Below, in pieces: positions 51,480 through 60,663 of a DNA stretch of 64,000 bases. The translations under genes were made by a program, and so were the position numbers. The notes under the pieces are model-generated. The model was not told where the DNA came from, searched no databases, and saw only the letters and a program-made list of their open reading frames with translations. The DNA lies in contig NZ_CP079203.1 in assembly GCF_019297835.1 (NCBI RefSeq), positions 2,904,501 to 2,968,500 on the forward strand, written 5' to 3'. This stretch comes from Sphingomonas sanguinis. GTDB taxonomy: Bacteria; Pseudomonadota; Alphaproteobacteria; Sphingomonadales; Sphingomonadaceae. Position 1 is the first letter of the stretch. Each line of letters opens with the position of its first letter.

Positions 51480-52406
51480 TCAGACCGTCCCGACCGCCTG
51501 ATAGCCGTAGATCTCCATGTCGACGGATCTGGGCGTCCAGGTCTGCGAGTGTCCCGAGACGGCATAGCGCAGGATCTCGTCCGCGAAGCGGGCGTAGGAC
51601 GTTCCTCTTCCAAGGCCCAGTCTCCCCAGCACGACGCTGTCGTAGATGAAGAAAGAGTCGCGCGCATGGAAGTGGAGGTACTTCGAACAGAAGGAGCGGC
51701 GGTTGATGACCCGGCGCGCGGCCTGCGGACCGAGCCATCTCCTCGTGAAGGAGACGACCGTCGCCTCGAACTCCGCATGCGCCGCTACGACGAGCGGTAG
51801 AGTGCGTAGGCTGACCCTGCCTTCTCTGCGCACCTCGTCGAGCCGTTCGTCGAGGTCCGAGCTCGCGACGGCGCGAGCCAGTTCGACGAAGAACCCGTCT
51901 CCGTCGTCCGCGTGGTGCGCACCCACGCCCCGCTTCAGGGAGGCCCGGTAGTGATCGCCTATCAGCCGCAACTTGGCTTCGACGATGCCGACATCAACGT
52001 GCGAATGATGTTCCGAGCACAGGCGATAGAGGACGGAGTTCGCGAAGCCGCCGTCATCCCGCCGACCCCGCAGCTTCCGGTCCGAGGAATTCCCATGACT
52101 CGTCGACGGGCGTGCCGACGCACGATTGACGATCCGTTCGACGGCGTCCGCACCCCGCAGCAGCGGGGTGTCGGCGAAACCCCATCCGGGCGGCCAATTG
52201 TCGGTGCGCGCGAACTTCTGGTGGAAGCCGTCGAAATGGTGCTCGCGACAGAGGTCCTGGATCAGATGCGGTTCGTCCCGCCACTTCACCCCGGTCGCCG
52301 ACTGCGTCCGCGACTTGTTGAAGGGGTAGCGGTCGCGCAGGGCGTGGTGGGTCTCGGCCACGTTGCCGCACCCCTCCATTGAGCAGATAGCCGTTTCGTT
52401 CATCAT
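51480..52406 (-). CDS. Zinc-cluster protein of unknown function
   Basis: About 308 residues; two adjacent ATGs (52406, 52403) follow an AGAAGGAAG ribosome site. Two Cys/His modules are visible: CSMEGCGNVAETHH with LCREHHFDGFHQ, and LYRLCSEHHSHVD. They are HNH-like zinc knuckles but lack a convincing catalytic Asn/His pattern. The C-terminal third has FTRRWLGPQAARRVINRRSF and the SKYLHFHARDSFFIYDS segment, a motif of a widespread but uncharacterised bacterial domain. It may be a nuclease or nucleic-acid binder at the edge of the defence island; function is unknown. Confidence 0.6.
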   Translation of the reverse strand: MMNETAICSMEGCGNVAETHHALRDRYPFNKSRTQSATGVKWRDEPHLIQDLCREHHFDGFHQKFARTDNWPPGWGFADTPLLRGADAVERIVNRASARPSTSHGNSSDRKLRGRRDDGGFANSVLYRLCSEHHSHVDVGIVEAKLRLIGDHYRASLKRGVGAHHADDGDGFFVELARAVASSDLDERLDEVRREGRVSLRTLPLVVAAHAEFEATVVSFTRRWLGPQAARRVINRRSFCSKYLHFHARDSFFIYDSVVLGRLGLGRGTSYARFADEILRYAVSGHSQTWTPRSVDMEIYGYQAVGTV

Positions 52407-52626
52407 GCTTCCTTCTGCTTCCCCGACACTTAACAGGCCCTTGTCAACTTGGCGTCCGACCTCCGCCCCGATGCCCCGACAGCGTCCCGGCATGGGAGAC
52501 GGACTTCCGTCCGAATGCCGAAAAAAGCGCGCTGTGAGCTGCGAGGTGGGGGCGCCTTCGACTCGAAGGCCGACATCGTCCTGACCGTTAGGGCCTGCGG
52601 GATCGATCTCTGTCCCCGGTGAAACC

Positions 52627-53000
52627 CTAAGGTCGAGGCCTCTGATCGATGACGCAGAGCCTACCGAATCCACGGCTCGACCTCGCGCTTAGCGGCATGC
52701 CGGCGTAGAAGCGGATGCCGGGCTCACCAGTGACCAGGGGGTTGGTCGAGGATCGGTCGTCGGCGGTGGCGTCGCAGATGACCGTCACCGCGGTGCGGAG
52801 GATAGCGTGCGTGCAGAACCTGCGCGTCTCCTGTGATTTTAGACCTTATCTCGCCTGAAGCCACTGACAATCGGCATCGACGAGCGAGATCAGGGCGCTG
52901 GGAGCACGGAACGCGTCAACAGCCGCCCGCACGGCCGCGTTTAACTGCGCCTCGTCGGGCATATCCAGTAGGCCGTAGCTCCTCGGCCTGGACACCCGTA
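52627..53000 (-). pseudogene. GAF-domain protein remnant with in-frame stop
   Basis: Read on the minus strand, the sequence gives YGLLDMPDEAQLNAAVRAA, ISLVDADCQWLQAR, an in-frame TAA at 52846-52848, then GLKSQETRRFCTHAIL, NPLVTGEPGIRFYAGMPL and LCVIDQRPRP before a TAG. These are consecutive blocks of the GAF domain found at the N-terminus of many alphaproteobacterial sensor kinases and diguanylate cyclases. The catalytic domains that should follow are absent. So it is a decayed, truncated gene. Confidence 0.75.
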
Positions 53001-53184
53001 TCCTCCCACTGGGTCCTCCGGCACGAGCGGTTTCAACTTAGCTCCGGCATGCGCCGATGCGCATGCGGTGGAGACGGGACCGGCTCCGTCGGGTCGTGCA
53101 CGAAGCACGTGCGCACCGGCATCCTAGCGTAGCAGGGCGTAGGCAGGGGTTTATGGTTGGCCGGATAGCCGCTAGCATGGTCAA

Positions 53185-53310
53185 ATGGACGACGAGCGGA
53201 TGGTCACAACACTCGGGGCGCTTGCGCACGAGACGCGGCTCGCCATCTGCCGCATCCTCGTGCGAACCGGAGTGGAGGGCATGCCCGCCGGGGGGATCAC
53301 CGAGCGCTTT
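53185..53310 (+). pseudogene. Truncated ArsR-family regulator
   Basis: MDDERMVTTLGALAHETRLA leads into ICRILVRTGVEGMPAGGITERF, the first half of an ArsR winged-helix domain. At about 53310 the similarity stops before the recognition helix (usually VPPSTLSFHLK) and the frame runs on into unrelated sequence up to 53832. Looks like a gene cut by recombination. Confidence 0.6.
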
Positions 53311-54191
53311 CATGAGAAGGCGCGGCTTAGCGAGCCGCGATTTTCCGCTACGGGGCTGCTGATAGCCGCTTGGCGGTACAGTCTCGATTTCGGCCATTTT
53401 GCGCGCTCGTCGGCGGGCTCAAGCGGCGATAAGATCGAGATGGCGGGCCTGAAGATTCGGGTGATCCTCCACGAACGTGAACCACCGAGCCTGCCGGCGA
53501 TCTACATCCTCATCGGCGCCGCCGAACTCCAACAGGGTATTCCTGAAGTCGCACGCAGCCTAGCCCCTCGGCCGCCGTCAAAGGCACGTCGCAGCGGATG
53601 GGCGGTGTTCCGGCGACGGCGCACCCGCGGCTCGATCGCGGCCGATGCTTCGTCATCGTCGCCGTTCAATCCTCGGTGTGCCGTCAATGGCTGTCGCTCG
53701 AGGCCGAACGGGATGGGTCTGCATGTCCGCTATGGCGCGTCGGAACCAGCCCCCCGTTCCCCTAAGAGGAATTGCGTGGAAGCGCGGACCGGAACGCGCG
53801 AGGAGCGGCGGCAACGAGAACAGCGTCGGTAGCATCGCCGGCAACATTCCTTCGCGATAGTGTTGCTGCTCGAGGCTCCATACGCGATTGCCGACGCTGC
53901 TAAAAGCTTTCGGCAGCCGTGCCTGACCGACGAACAAAATGACGTAAAGTCAGGCGCTAAGATGAAGCGGCGAAGAACATTGGCAACACGACGTGATTGC
54001 GGTCAAGATGGTTGACGCTACCATTCGGATATGAGGTTTGGCAACGGGGACAGCGGGACATCCGTTATTGGCGGAGGACAATTTTCCCGAAATCGCCGGT
54101 TTATTCGCCCTGTCGCCAGTCGTGTGACGTGGGCTTTCAGGACGGATCCTCGCCTCGGAACCTGGTCGGGCGCGGCGTGGTTCATGGCGGC
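53311..54191. other. 881-bp degraded stretch
   Basis: No intact gene recognised. A minus-strand piece ending at 53419 reads DFRNTLLEFGGADEDVDRRQ and RWFTFVEDHPNLQARHLDL before a stop, and another at 53653-53937 begins MFVGQARLPKAFSSVGNRVW. Both look like fragments of real proteins but could not be assigned. Together with the GAF and ArsR remnants, the stretch appears to be decayed DNA at the island's right edge. Confidence 0.4.
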
Positions 54192-54368
54192 ATGGTCGTG
54201 ATCGGATGCCTGTCGCTATTCCTCCTGCCGCTGATCGGTCTGGTGGTCGGCGGTTATTTCGGTGGTCTCACGGTCGGCCTTTGGGTTGCGGCAGGCGGGT
54301 TCGTGCTCGCGCTCGCGGCCTGTTGCCTCTCTTTCTTCGCGTTGATGAAGGCCCGCCCCCCGCACTGA
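54192..54368 (+). CDS. Small membrane protein
   Basis: 58 residues from ATG 54192 (a GTG at 54177 is also possible). Two hydrophobic helices (MVVIGCLSLFLLPLIGLVVG and LTVGLWVAAGGFVLALAACC) joined by a glycine turn, then a short basic end. It resembles the many unnamed two-helix membrane proteins of sphingomonads. The frame extends upstream to 53997 but that portion has no natural composition. Confidence 0.5.
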   Translation: MVVIGCLSLFLLPLIGLVVGGYFGGLTVGLWVAAGGFVLALAACCLSFFALMKARPPH

Positions 54369-54545
54369 GACGGCCCGATTTCACTCCGACAAAATGATTG
54401 CAATGGCCATATATCTATTTCACATACGCAATTAGCAATAAGGAGAGGGTGACGGGCGAACCTGTGGGTTCGGAGCGTGGGGCGCGCCATGGGTCATGGG
54501 CGGACTGCCTCTTTCCTCGTCGCCGGGCGGAAAGGGGCTGTGGGG

Positions 54546-56198
54546 ATGACGGACGAAAAGGGCGGAGCGGATCGACGCTCGGTGCTGCTGGGGCTGTCGT
54601 CGCTGGGCGGCATGGCCTTTTATCCGGCGCAGGCCAGCCTGGGTGCGCCGCTCGCCCGCTCGCCGCTGCCGCGCTGGGGGGATCAGGGCGATGGCAGCTT
54701 CGTCAATCCGATCATCCCGGCCGACTATTCGGACCTCGACGCGATCCGGGTCGGCAACACCTATTACGCGATCAGCTCGACGCTCCACACCAGTCCGGCG
54801 ATGGTCATCCTGCGCTCGGCCGACATGGTCAACTGGACGACGATCGGTCACGCCGTCCCCGATCTGGGTACGCTGGACGAAGCGGACATGAGCTGGCGGC
54901 GGATGAAGGGCTATGGCCGGGGCATGTGGGCCGGGGCGATCCGCCATCATGCCGGGCGCTTCTATATCTATTTCGCCACGCCCGACAGCGGGCTGTTCGT
55001 CACCACCGCAGAGCGTGCCGAAGGGCCGTGGTCGCCGCCTCTTTCGCTGCTGCACGAAGGGGGCTTCGACGATCCCTGCCCCTTCTGGGACACGGACGGC
55101 AGCGCCTGGCTGGTGATGACGCGCTTCGGCGCCGATCCGGTGACGGGCAAGCATTATGTCATCAGCCTGTATCGGATGAGTCCCGACGGCATGACGCTGG
55201 ACCGCGCCTCGGCCATTCCCATCCAGAACTCGGACGGGTCGGAGGCGAACAAGCTCTACAAGTTCGGCAACACTTATTATCATTACTTCAGCGAGGTCAG
55301 GCCGGAGGGCCGCGTGCCGATGATGAAGCGCGCGACCAGCCTGCCGGGACTGGCGCAGGCCAAGGCGGTGCAGCTGGGCCATGTCGATGCGCCGGTCGAC
55401 CGCGAGCCCAATCAGGGCGGGCTGCTCCAGGCGCCCGATGGCAAATGGTGGTTCCTGACCCATCAGGGGCATGGCGACTGGGAGGGGCGCGCCATGTGCC
55501 TGTTGCCGGTGACGTGGCGGGAGGGCTGGCCGATCATCGGGCGGCCCGGCCCGGACGGGATCGGCAACATGGTCTGGGAATCGCGCAAGCCGATCCCCTC
55601 CCGGCGCCCGCCGCTGCCCGATCTGTCGGATCGCTTCTCAGGAACCCTGAAGCCGGTTTGGGAGTGGAATCATGCTCCCCGGCACGACGCCTATAGCCTG
55701 ACCGAGCGTCGCGGCTGGTTGCGGCTCAAGGCGTTTCAACCCGCCTATCCGGGCCTGCGCGGCGTCGGCAATGTGCTGAGCCAGCGATCCTGGCGCACGG
55801 CGGATAACCGGGCCAGCGTGGCCATCGACCTGTCGGGCATGGTCGACGGCCAGACGGCGGGGCTTTGCCACCTCTCGGCGGACGGGGCATGGATCGGCGT
55901 TCGCCAGCGGGGCACGCGCCGGTTCCTCTGTTTCGCGCTGGGCAACACCATCGAAGAGGGGCCGGAGGTCGAGGCGTCGTTGATCCGCCTCGCGACCCGC
56001 TGGACCCATGACGGCCGGGCGATCTTCGAGCAGGATGGCGGGCGCGGCGCGTTCCAGCGCTTCGGCGGCACCTATGATTTGCAATGGAAGGATTATCGGG
56101 GGGACCGTGTCGGCCTGTTCACCTTCCACGAAAGCGAGATGCGGGGCCATGCCGATTTCTCCGATTTCCAATACCGGATCGCGCCCCAGAATGGCTGA
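54546..56198 (+). CDS. Exported glycoside hydrolase family 43 protein
   Basis: 550 residues from ATG 54546. The N-terminus is a twin-arginine signal (DRRSVLLGLSSLGGMAF). The five-bladed GH43 propeller follows, with a base-type Asp in IPADYSDLDAIRVGNTYY (about 60), a pKa-modulating Asp in GGFDDPCPFWDTDGSAW (about 178), and the DREPNQGGLLQAPDGKWWF stretch. A C-terminal beta-sandwich of about 190 residues (from FSGTLKPVWEWNHAP) is the usual GH43 accessory domain. Acts on arabinose/xylose-type side chains or backbones. First of three hydrolase genes on the strand. Confidence 0.88.
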   Translation: MTDEKGGADRRSVLLGLSSLGGMAFYPAQASLGAPLARSPLPRWGDQGDGSFVNPIIPADYSDLDAIRVGNTYYAISSTLHTSPAMVILRSADMVNWTTIGHAVPDLGTLDEADMSWRRMKGYGRGMWAGAIRHHAGRFYIYFATPDSGLFVTTAERAEGPWSPPLSLLHEGGFDDPCPFWDTDGSAWLVMTRFGADPVTGKHYVISLYRMSPDGMTLDRASAIPIQNSDGSEANKLYKFGNTYYHYFSEVRPEGRVPMMKRATSLPGLAQAKAVQLGHVDAPVDREPNQGGLLQAPDGKWWFLTHQGHGDWEGRAMCLLPVTWREGWPIIGRPGPDGIGNMVWESRKPIPSRRPPLPDLSDRFSGTLKPVWEWNHAPRHDAYSLTERRGWLRLKAFQPAYPGLRGVGNVLSQRSWRTADNRASVAIDLSGMVDGQTAGLCHLSADGAWIGVRQRGTRRFLCFALGNTIEEGPEVEASLIRLATRWTHDGRAIFEQDGGRGAFQRFGGTYDLQWKDYRGDRVGLFTFHESEMRGHADFSDFQYRIAPQNG

Positions 56199-56251
56199 TC
56201 GGCGACCGGACCTTGGCGCAAAGACCGCCGCAATGCGTGGGAGGATTTGAG

Positions 56252-57433
56252 ATGCACCGGAATATGCGTTTGTCCCTGATGGGAAGCCTGGCGGCAGCGA
56301 TGCTGTCGGTCGCCTCGGCGGCGGCGGCGCAGGGGGCGGCGCCCGCACCGGCGGCGAAGGCCGATCTGCCGGTGCTCGGTCCCAAGCCCTTCATCGACTA
56401 TTTCAAGCCGATGCCGATCGTCCGCCCGCTCAGCCGTTCGGCCTGGGGCGCGGCGGAGGTAGGGCCGCGCGATCAGGGCAACGGCCTGGAAGACCCCAAG
56501 CTCGCCCAGTGGAATTACTGGGACGGCCCGGTCCTGAAGGGCAAGGACGGCAAATACCGCATGTTCGCCAGCCGCTGGCCGGAGGCGAAGGGGCATTGGG
56601 CCTGGACCAAGTCGCTCGCGGTCAGCGCGATCAGCGACAATCTCTACGGCCCCTATCGCGATCGCGGGCTGATGTGGCCGGAGAATATGGGCGGGCTGGG
56701 GCACAACATCATGCCGCTCAAGCTGCCCGATGGCCGCTATGCCGTCATCACCAGCGAAGTGCGGCCGGGCGAGGTGTTCATGTCCGAGTCGATCGACGGG
56801 CCATGGCGCTCGCTGGGCAAGCTGACCGTCGACCAGAGCGAGCATCGCTCGGTCTTCACCGCCACCGACGAGCCGGAAAAGGGGCCGGAGCCGAAGCCTT
56901 GGGCCGCCTCCAACGTCAGCATCATTCCGCGCCCCGATGGCGGGTTCGAGATGGTGCAGCGCTCGGGCCAGATCCTCATCAGCCGCTCGGGCGTGCTCGG
57001 GCCGTACAAGGTCATGGGGCGGAGCATCTTCATCGGCCTGCCCGGCCTGCCGCAGGACAGTCTGGGCAAGCTGGAAGACCCGGTCATCTGGCATAGCGGC
57101 GGCTGGTATCACATGCTGGTCAACCATTGGGAGGATCGCCGCGCCTATCACCTGATCTCGCGCGACGGCATCACCGGCTGGCGCTTCCAGGGGCTGGCCT
57201 ATGAGCCGGGGGCGGACTTCCTGCGCTATACGGACGGCACGGTGAACCACTGGAACAAGCTGGAGCGCCCGGCCGTGTATATGGAAAACGGCCATGTGAA
57301 GGCGATCACCTTCTCGGTGATCGACACCTCCAAGGAATCGCAGACCGGCAGCAACGGCCATGGCAGCAAGGTGATCGTCGTACCCTTCGACGGCGCGGGC
57401 ATGGACCGCGACCTGGCGAAGCTGCCACGATAA
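56252..57433 (+). CDS. Exported glycoside-hydrolase-like beta-propeller protein (GH43/GH117-like)
   Basis: 393 residues from ATG 56252 with a GGAGG site. Signal peptide (RLSLMGSLAAAMLSVASAAAAQG), then a repetitive beta-rich sequence with the propeller-type motifs WNYWDGPVLKGKDGKYRMF, GHNIMPLKLPDGRYAVITSE, VSIIPRPDGGFEMV and EDPVIWHSGGWYHMLVN. These alternate W/Y-rich strands and Asp turns as in GH43/GH117 clan enzymes. No exact family was assigned. It lies between the GH43 and GH31 genes and is probably part of one degradation pathway. Confidence 0.7.
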   Translation: MHRNMRLSLMGSLAAAMLSVASAAAAQGAAPAPAAKADLPVLGPKPFIDYFKPMPIVRPLSRSAWGAAEVGPRDQGNGLEDPKLAQWNYWDGPVLKGKDGKYRMFASRWPEAKGHWAWTKSLAVSAISDNLYGPYRDRGLMWPENMGGLGHNIMPLKLPDGRYAVITSEVRPGEVFMSESIDGPWRSLGKLTVDQSEHRSVFTATDEPEKGPEPKPWAASNVSIIPRPDGGFEMVQRSGQILISRSGVLGPYKVMGRSIFIGLPGLPQDSLGKLEDPVIWHSGGWYHMLVNHWEDRRAYHLISRDGITGWRFQGLAYEPGADFLRYTDGTVNHWNKLERPAVYMENGHVKAITFSVIDTSKESQTGSNGHGSKVIVVPFDGAGMDRDLAKLPR

Positions 57434-57445
57434 GTTCGCACATGA

Positions 57446-57474
57446 CGGCGGCGGGGATCGGAACCCCGCCGCCG
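57446..57474. terminator. 11-bp hairpin between hydrolase genes
   Basis: CGGCGGCGGGG and its complement around a 7-base loop, 12 bp after the stop of the propeller gene and 28 bp before the GH31 start. No T-run; an attenuator or mRNA-stabilising stem is as likely as a terminator. Confidence 0.5.
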
Positions 57475-57502
57475 ATGAAAGACGACAAGCGGGAGGATCA
57501 GG

Positions 57503-60451
57503 GTGAGGCACGGGATGCATCGGGCGGCATTGGCCATCGGCGTGGCGCTGGCGGGGCTGACGGCGGGGGCGACTGCCAGCGCCATGCCGGTGGCGGCGGC
57601 GCAGGAGCTGCCGACCGGGCTCGACGCCCATGGCCACCCGCAGGCCGTCGCGCCCATCCCGGCGCAGGGCTTCGCCTATACCCGGTTGCGCAACGGCGTG
57701 CAGGTCCGGGTGGCGGGCGTCGCCAAGACGATCCTGTTCTACGGCCCGTCGACGGTGCGGGTGAACACCAATCGCGGCCGCAACTACTGGACCGCCAGGA
57801 GCATCGTCGTCGTCGCGCCGCCCGCCGACATCGCCTTTCGCGTGACCGACGGCGCGCAGGCGCTGGAGATGGCGAGTGCCGCGCTGCGTGTCTCGGTCGA
57901 CAAGACGACCGGCGCGGTCAGTTTCTTCGATGGTGCCGGCCACCCCTATACCAGCGAGGACCGTACCGCGCCGCAGAGCGTCAAGCCGATCACCAGCGCC
58001 AAGGAGCCCAGCTATGAGGTCGAGAACCGTTTCCGCCTGACGCCGGACGAGGCGATCTATGGCTTCGGCTTTACCGACGACGGTACGATCAACCGGCGCG
58101 GCGCGAACCTCGATCTTGTGCAGACCAATATCGGCATCATCATCCCGGTCATGGTGTCCAACCGGCGTTACGGCGTGATGTGGGACACCTATTCGCACAT
58201 GCGCTTCGCCGACGATGCCAACGGCGCGCGGCTCTGGGCGGAGGATGCGCCGGGCGGGGTCGATTACTACTTCATGGGCGCCGATACGATGGACGGCGTG
58301 GTCCAGGCCTATCGCAAGCTGACCGGCGACGCGCCCATGTATCCCAGACAGGCCTTCGGCCTGTTCATGAGCAAGGAGCGCTACCCGACCCAGGACCGGC
58401 TGGTTCAGGTGGCCGAGACGTTCCGCCGCGAACGCTTCCCGCTCGATTACATCGTCCAGGACTGGCAATATTGGGGCGGCAACGACGGCAGCTGGAGCGG
58501 GATGACGTGGGACAAGACCCGCTTTCCCGATCCGGCCGGCACGATCGCCAGGATCCACGACCTGCACATGAAGCTGATGGTGTCGATCTGGCCCTCGGTC
58601 GGCAACGACACCGCGCTCGGCAAGGAACTGGACCAGCACAGCCTGCGCTTCGCGCCGCTCCACTGGATATCCAAGCAGGCGCGGGTCTATGACGCGTTCA
58701 GCCCGCTGGGGCGGCAGATCTATTTCAAATATGCCAAGTCCGGCCTGCTCGACAAAGGCGTCGACGCGCTGTGGATGGACGGGACCGAGGTCGAGGTCAG
58801 CACCGCGATGCACGATGCACGCGCGGCGGTCGACGACATCAAGTCGCTGGGCCGCAACGCGCTGGGCGATTTCTCGCGCTATCTGAACGCCTATACGCTG
58901 ATGACGACGCTGGGCACCTATGAGGGGCAGCGGGCGACCAGCGACAGGCGCGCGCTGACTCTGACCCGATCGGCCTGGGCGGGGGCGCAGCGGACGGCGG
59001 CGACCTCCTGGTCGGGGGATACCCAAGCTAGCTGGGAAACGCTGCGCCACCAGATCGCGGGCGGGGTGAACGTGACCGTCACCGGCAACCCTTATTGGAC
59101 GCAGGACACCGGCGGCTTCTTCGTCAACGGCTATAGCGGCGGCGAGAAGAACCCGGCTTACCGCGAGCTGTTCGCCCGCTGGTTCCAATATGCGGTGTTC
59201 AACCCGCTGATGCGCGTCCACGGAACCAGCATCGAGCGCGAACCCTATATCTTCAAGTCGCTCGACCCGCAGATGTACGGCTCGCTGCTGGACGCGGTGA
59301 ACCTGCGCTACCGGCTGCTGCCCTATATCTATGGGCTGGGCTGGCAGGTGACGGCGGGCGGCTATACGATGATGCGGCCGCTGGCGATGGACTTTCCCGA
59401 CGATGCGCGGGTCCATGGGCTGAACGACAGCTTCATGTTCGGCGGCTCGCTGCTGGTCCATCCGGTCACGCGCGCCATGTATCATGTCGAGCCGGAACCC
59501 GCCGCCACCGTACCCGCATCCGCGCTGTTCACGGCCGACGGCAAGCCGGGTCTGGCGGGCCAGTATTTCGAGGGGCGGAACTTCGACAAGCCCGCTGGCC
59601 GCGTCGTCGACACGGTGATCGACAAGCGTTGGCCGCAGCCGCCGCTGCAGCCGATGCCGCCGGGGCTGAAGAGCTTGAACGACTTCTCCGCGCGCTGGGA
59701 CGGCGTGCTGGAGGCGCCGGAGGACGGCGAATATGAGCTGGGCCTGCAGGGTGATGACGGCGTCCGCCTGTTCGTCGATGGCCGCAAGCTGGTCGAGGAT
59801 TGGGAGAGCGGGGCGTCGCGCTATCACGGCGCGAAGGTGACGCTGCGCAAAGGGCAGCGCGTGCCGATCCGCATCGAATATTATCAGGGCGACGGCGACC
59901 GCGACCTGCGCTTCGCCTGGCGCACTCCCGACGAACTGCGCCGCGCCGCTGCGAAGGCGGGCGAGGCGCCGAAGTTGGCGGTGCGGACCTATCTGCCCGC
60001 GGGCAACGACTGGTACGATTTCTGGACCAACCAGCGTCTGGCGGGCGGCACCGAGACGTCGCGCGACGTGCCGCTCGACATCATGCCGCTATACGTCCGG
60101 GCGGGCGCGATCCTGCCGCTGGGGCCGCTCCAGCAATATGCGACCGAAAAGCCCGACGCGCTGTACGAAATCCGCGTCTATCCCGGCGCGAACGGTCGCT
60201 TCACCGTCTATGAGGACGATAACGAGACCTATGCCTATGAAAAGGGCGCCCGCGCGACCTACGACCTGAGCTGGGACGACGCCCGCCGCACCCTGACCAT
60301 CGGTACGCGCCGGGGGAGCTTCCCCGGCATGGTGTCGACGCGCCGGTTGAACATCGTCGTCGTCAAGCCCGGCACCCCCGGCGGTATCGCCGACCTGCCC
60401 GCCGCGCGGACCGTCACCTACACCGGCAAGCCCGTCCGCCTCGTCTTTTGA
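57503..60451 (+). CDS. Exported GH31 alpha-glycosidase with PA14 insert (alpha-xylosidase-like)
   Basis: 982 residues with a signal peptide. The GH31 catalytic barrel is clear: nucleophile Asp426 in ALWMDGTEVEV, acid/base Asp506 in TSWSGDTQASWE, and the flanking FGLFMSKERYPTQDR and NPLMRVHGTS blocks. A PA14 domain (from about LAGQYFEGRNFDKP to DLRFAWRTPDELR) is inserted after the barrel, as in the bacterial xyloglucan alpha-xylosidases Xyl31A. Probably removes alpha-xylosyl side chains from oligosaccharides in the periplasm. A fitting companion to the GH43 enzymes upstream. Confidence 0.9.
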   Translation: MRHGMHRAALAIGVALAGLTAGATASAMPVAAAQELPTGLDAHGHPQAVAPIPAQGFAYTRLRNGVQVRVAGVAKTILFYGPSTVRVNTNRGRNYWTARSIVVVAPPADIAFRVTDGAQALEMASAALRVSVDKTTGAVSFFDGAGHPYTSEDRTAPQSVKPITSAKEPSYEVENRFRLTPDEAIYGFGFTDDGTINRRGANLDLVQTNIGIIIPVMVSNRRYGVMWDTYSHMRFADDANGARLWAEDAPGGVDYYFMGADTMDGVVQAYRKLTGDAPMYPRQAFGLFMSKERYPTQDRLVQVAETFRRERFPLDYIVQDWQYWGGNDGSWSGMTWDKTRFPDPAGTIARIHDLHMKLMVSIWPSVGNDTALGKELDQHSLRFAPLHWISKQARVYDAFSPLGRQIYFKYAKSGLLDKGVDALWMDGTEVEVSTAMHDARAAVDDIKSLGRNALGDFSRYLNAYTLMTTLGTYEGQRATSDRRALTLTRSAWAGAQRTAATSWSGDTQASWETLRHQIAGGVNVTVTGNPYWTQDTGGFFVNGYSGGEKNPAYRELFARWFQYAVFNPLMRVHGTSIEREPYIFKSLDPQMYGSLLDAVNLRYRLLPYIYGLGWQVTAGGYTMMRPLAMDFPDDARVHGLNDSFMFGGSLLVHPVTRAMYHVEPEPAATVPASALFTADGKPGLAGQYFEGRNFDKPAGRVVDTVIDKRWPQPPLQPMPPGLKSLNDFSARWDGVLEAPEDGEYELGLQGDDGVRLFVDGRKLVEDWESGASRYHGAKVTLRKGQRVPIRIEYYQGDGDRDLRFAWRTPDELRRAAAKAGEAPKLAVRTYLPAGNDWYDFWTNQRLAGGTETSRDVPLDIMPLYVRAGAILPLGPLQQYATEKPDALYEIRVYPGANGRFTVYEDDNETYAYEKGARATYDLSWDDARRTLTIGTRRGSFPGMVSTRRLNIVVVKPGTPGGIADLPAARTVTYTGKPVRLVF

Positions 60452-60529
60452 CGCGGGGGCGGGCGGGGCGGCTTCCCTCGTTCACGATAACCATTTGCAG
60501 CCACCGCATAACCGCCTAGACGACGCCAT

Positions 60530-60622
60530 CCCCGGGGGGCCGCTGACGCGCGGTTGAGAGGTGGGCAGCAGCCCATGACCCGCTGAACCTGATCCGGGTC
60601 ATACCGGCGTAGGGAGGGTGGC
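60530..60622 (+). promoter_or_regulatory. TPP riboswitch (THI element)
   Basis: The conserved core is plain: TTGAGAGG (pyrimidine-binding side) at 60554-60561, then CCCGCTGAACCTGATCCGGG and TCATACCGGCGTAGGGAGGG, the most conserved part of the thiamine-pyrophosphate aptamer, with a P1-like GC-rich stem around it. It ends about 40 bp before the TonB-receptor gene. TPP binding normally shuts the gene off, so the receptor should be made when thiamine is scarce. Confidence 0.95.
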
Positions 60623-60663
60623 GGTGCTTTCGTCGTCCCTCCGTGAAGTGGACGTGAAAGACG

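Noticed and set aside
56093..59827. 1244-codon open frame antisense to the hydrolase genes
   Set aside because: Its translation is Arg/Ala/Val-rich without motifs, and it lies opposite genes with clear signal peptides and catalytic motifs. It is the usual antisense shadow in high-GC DNA.
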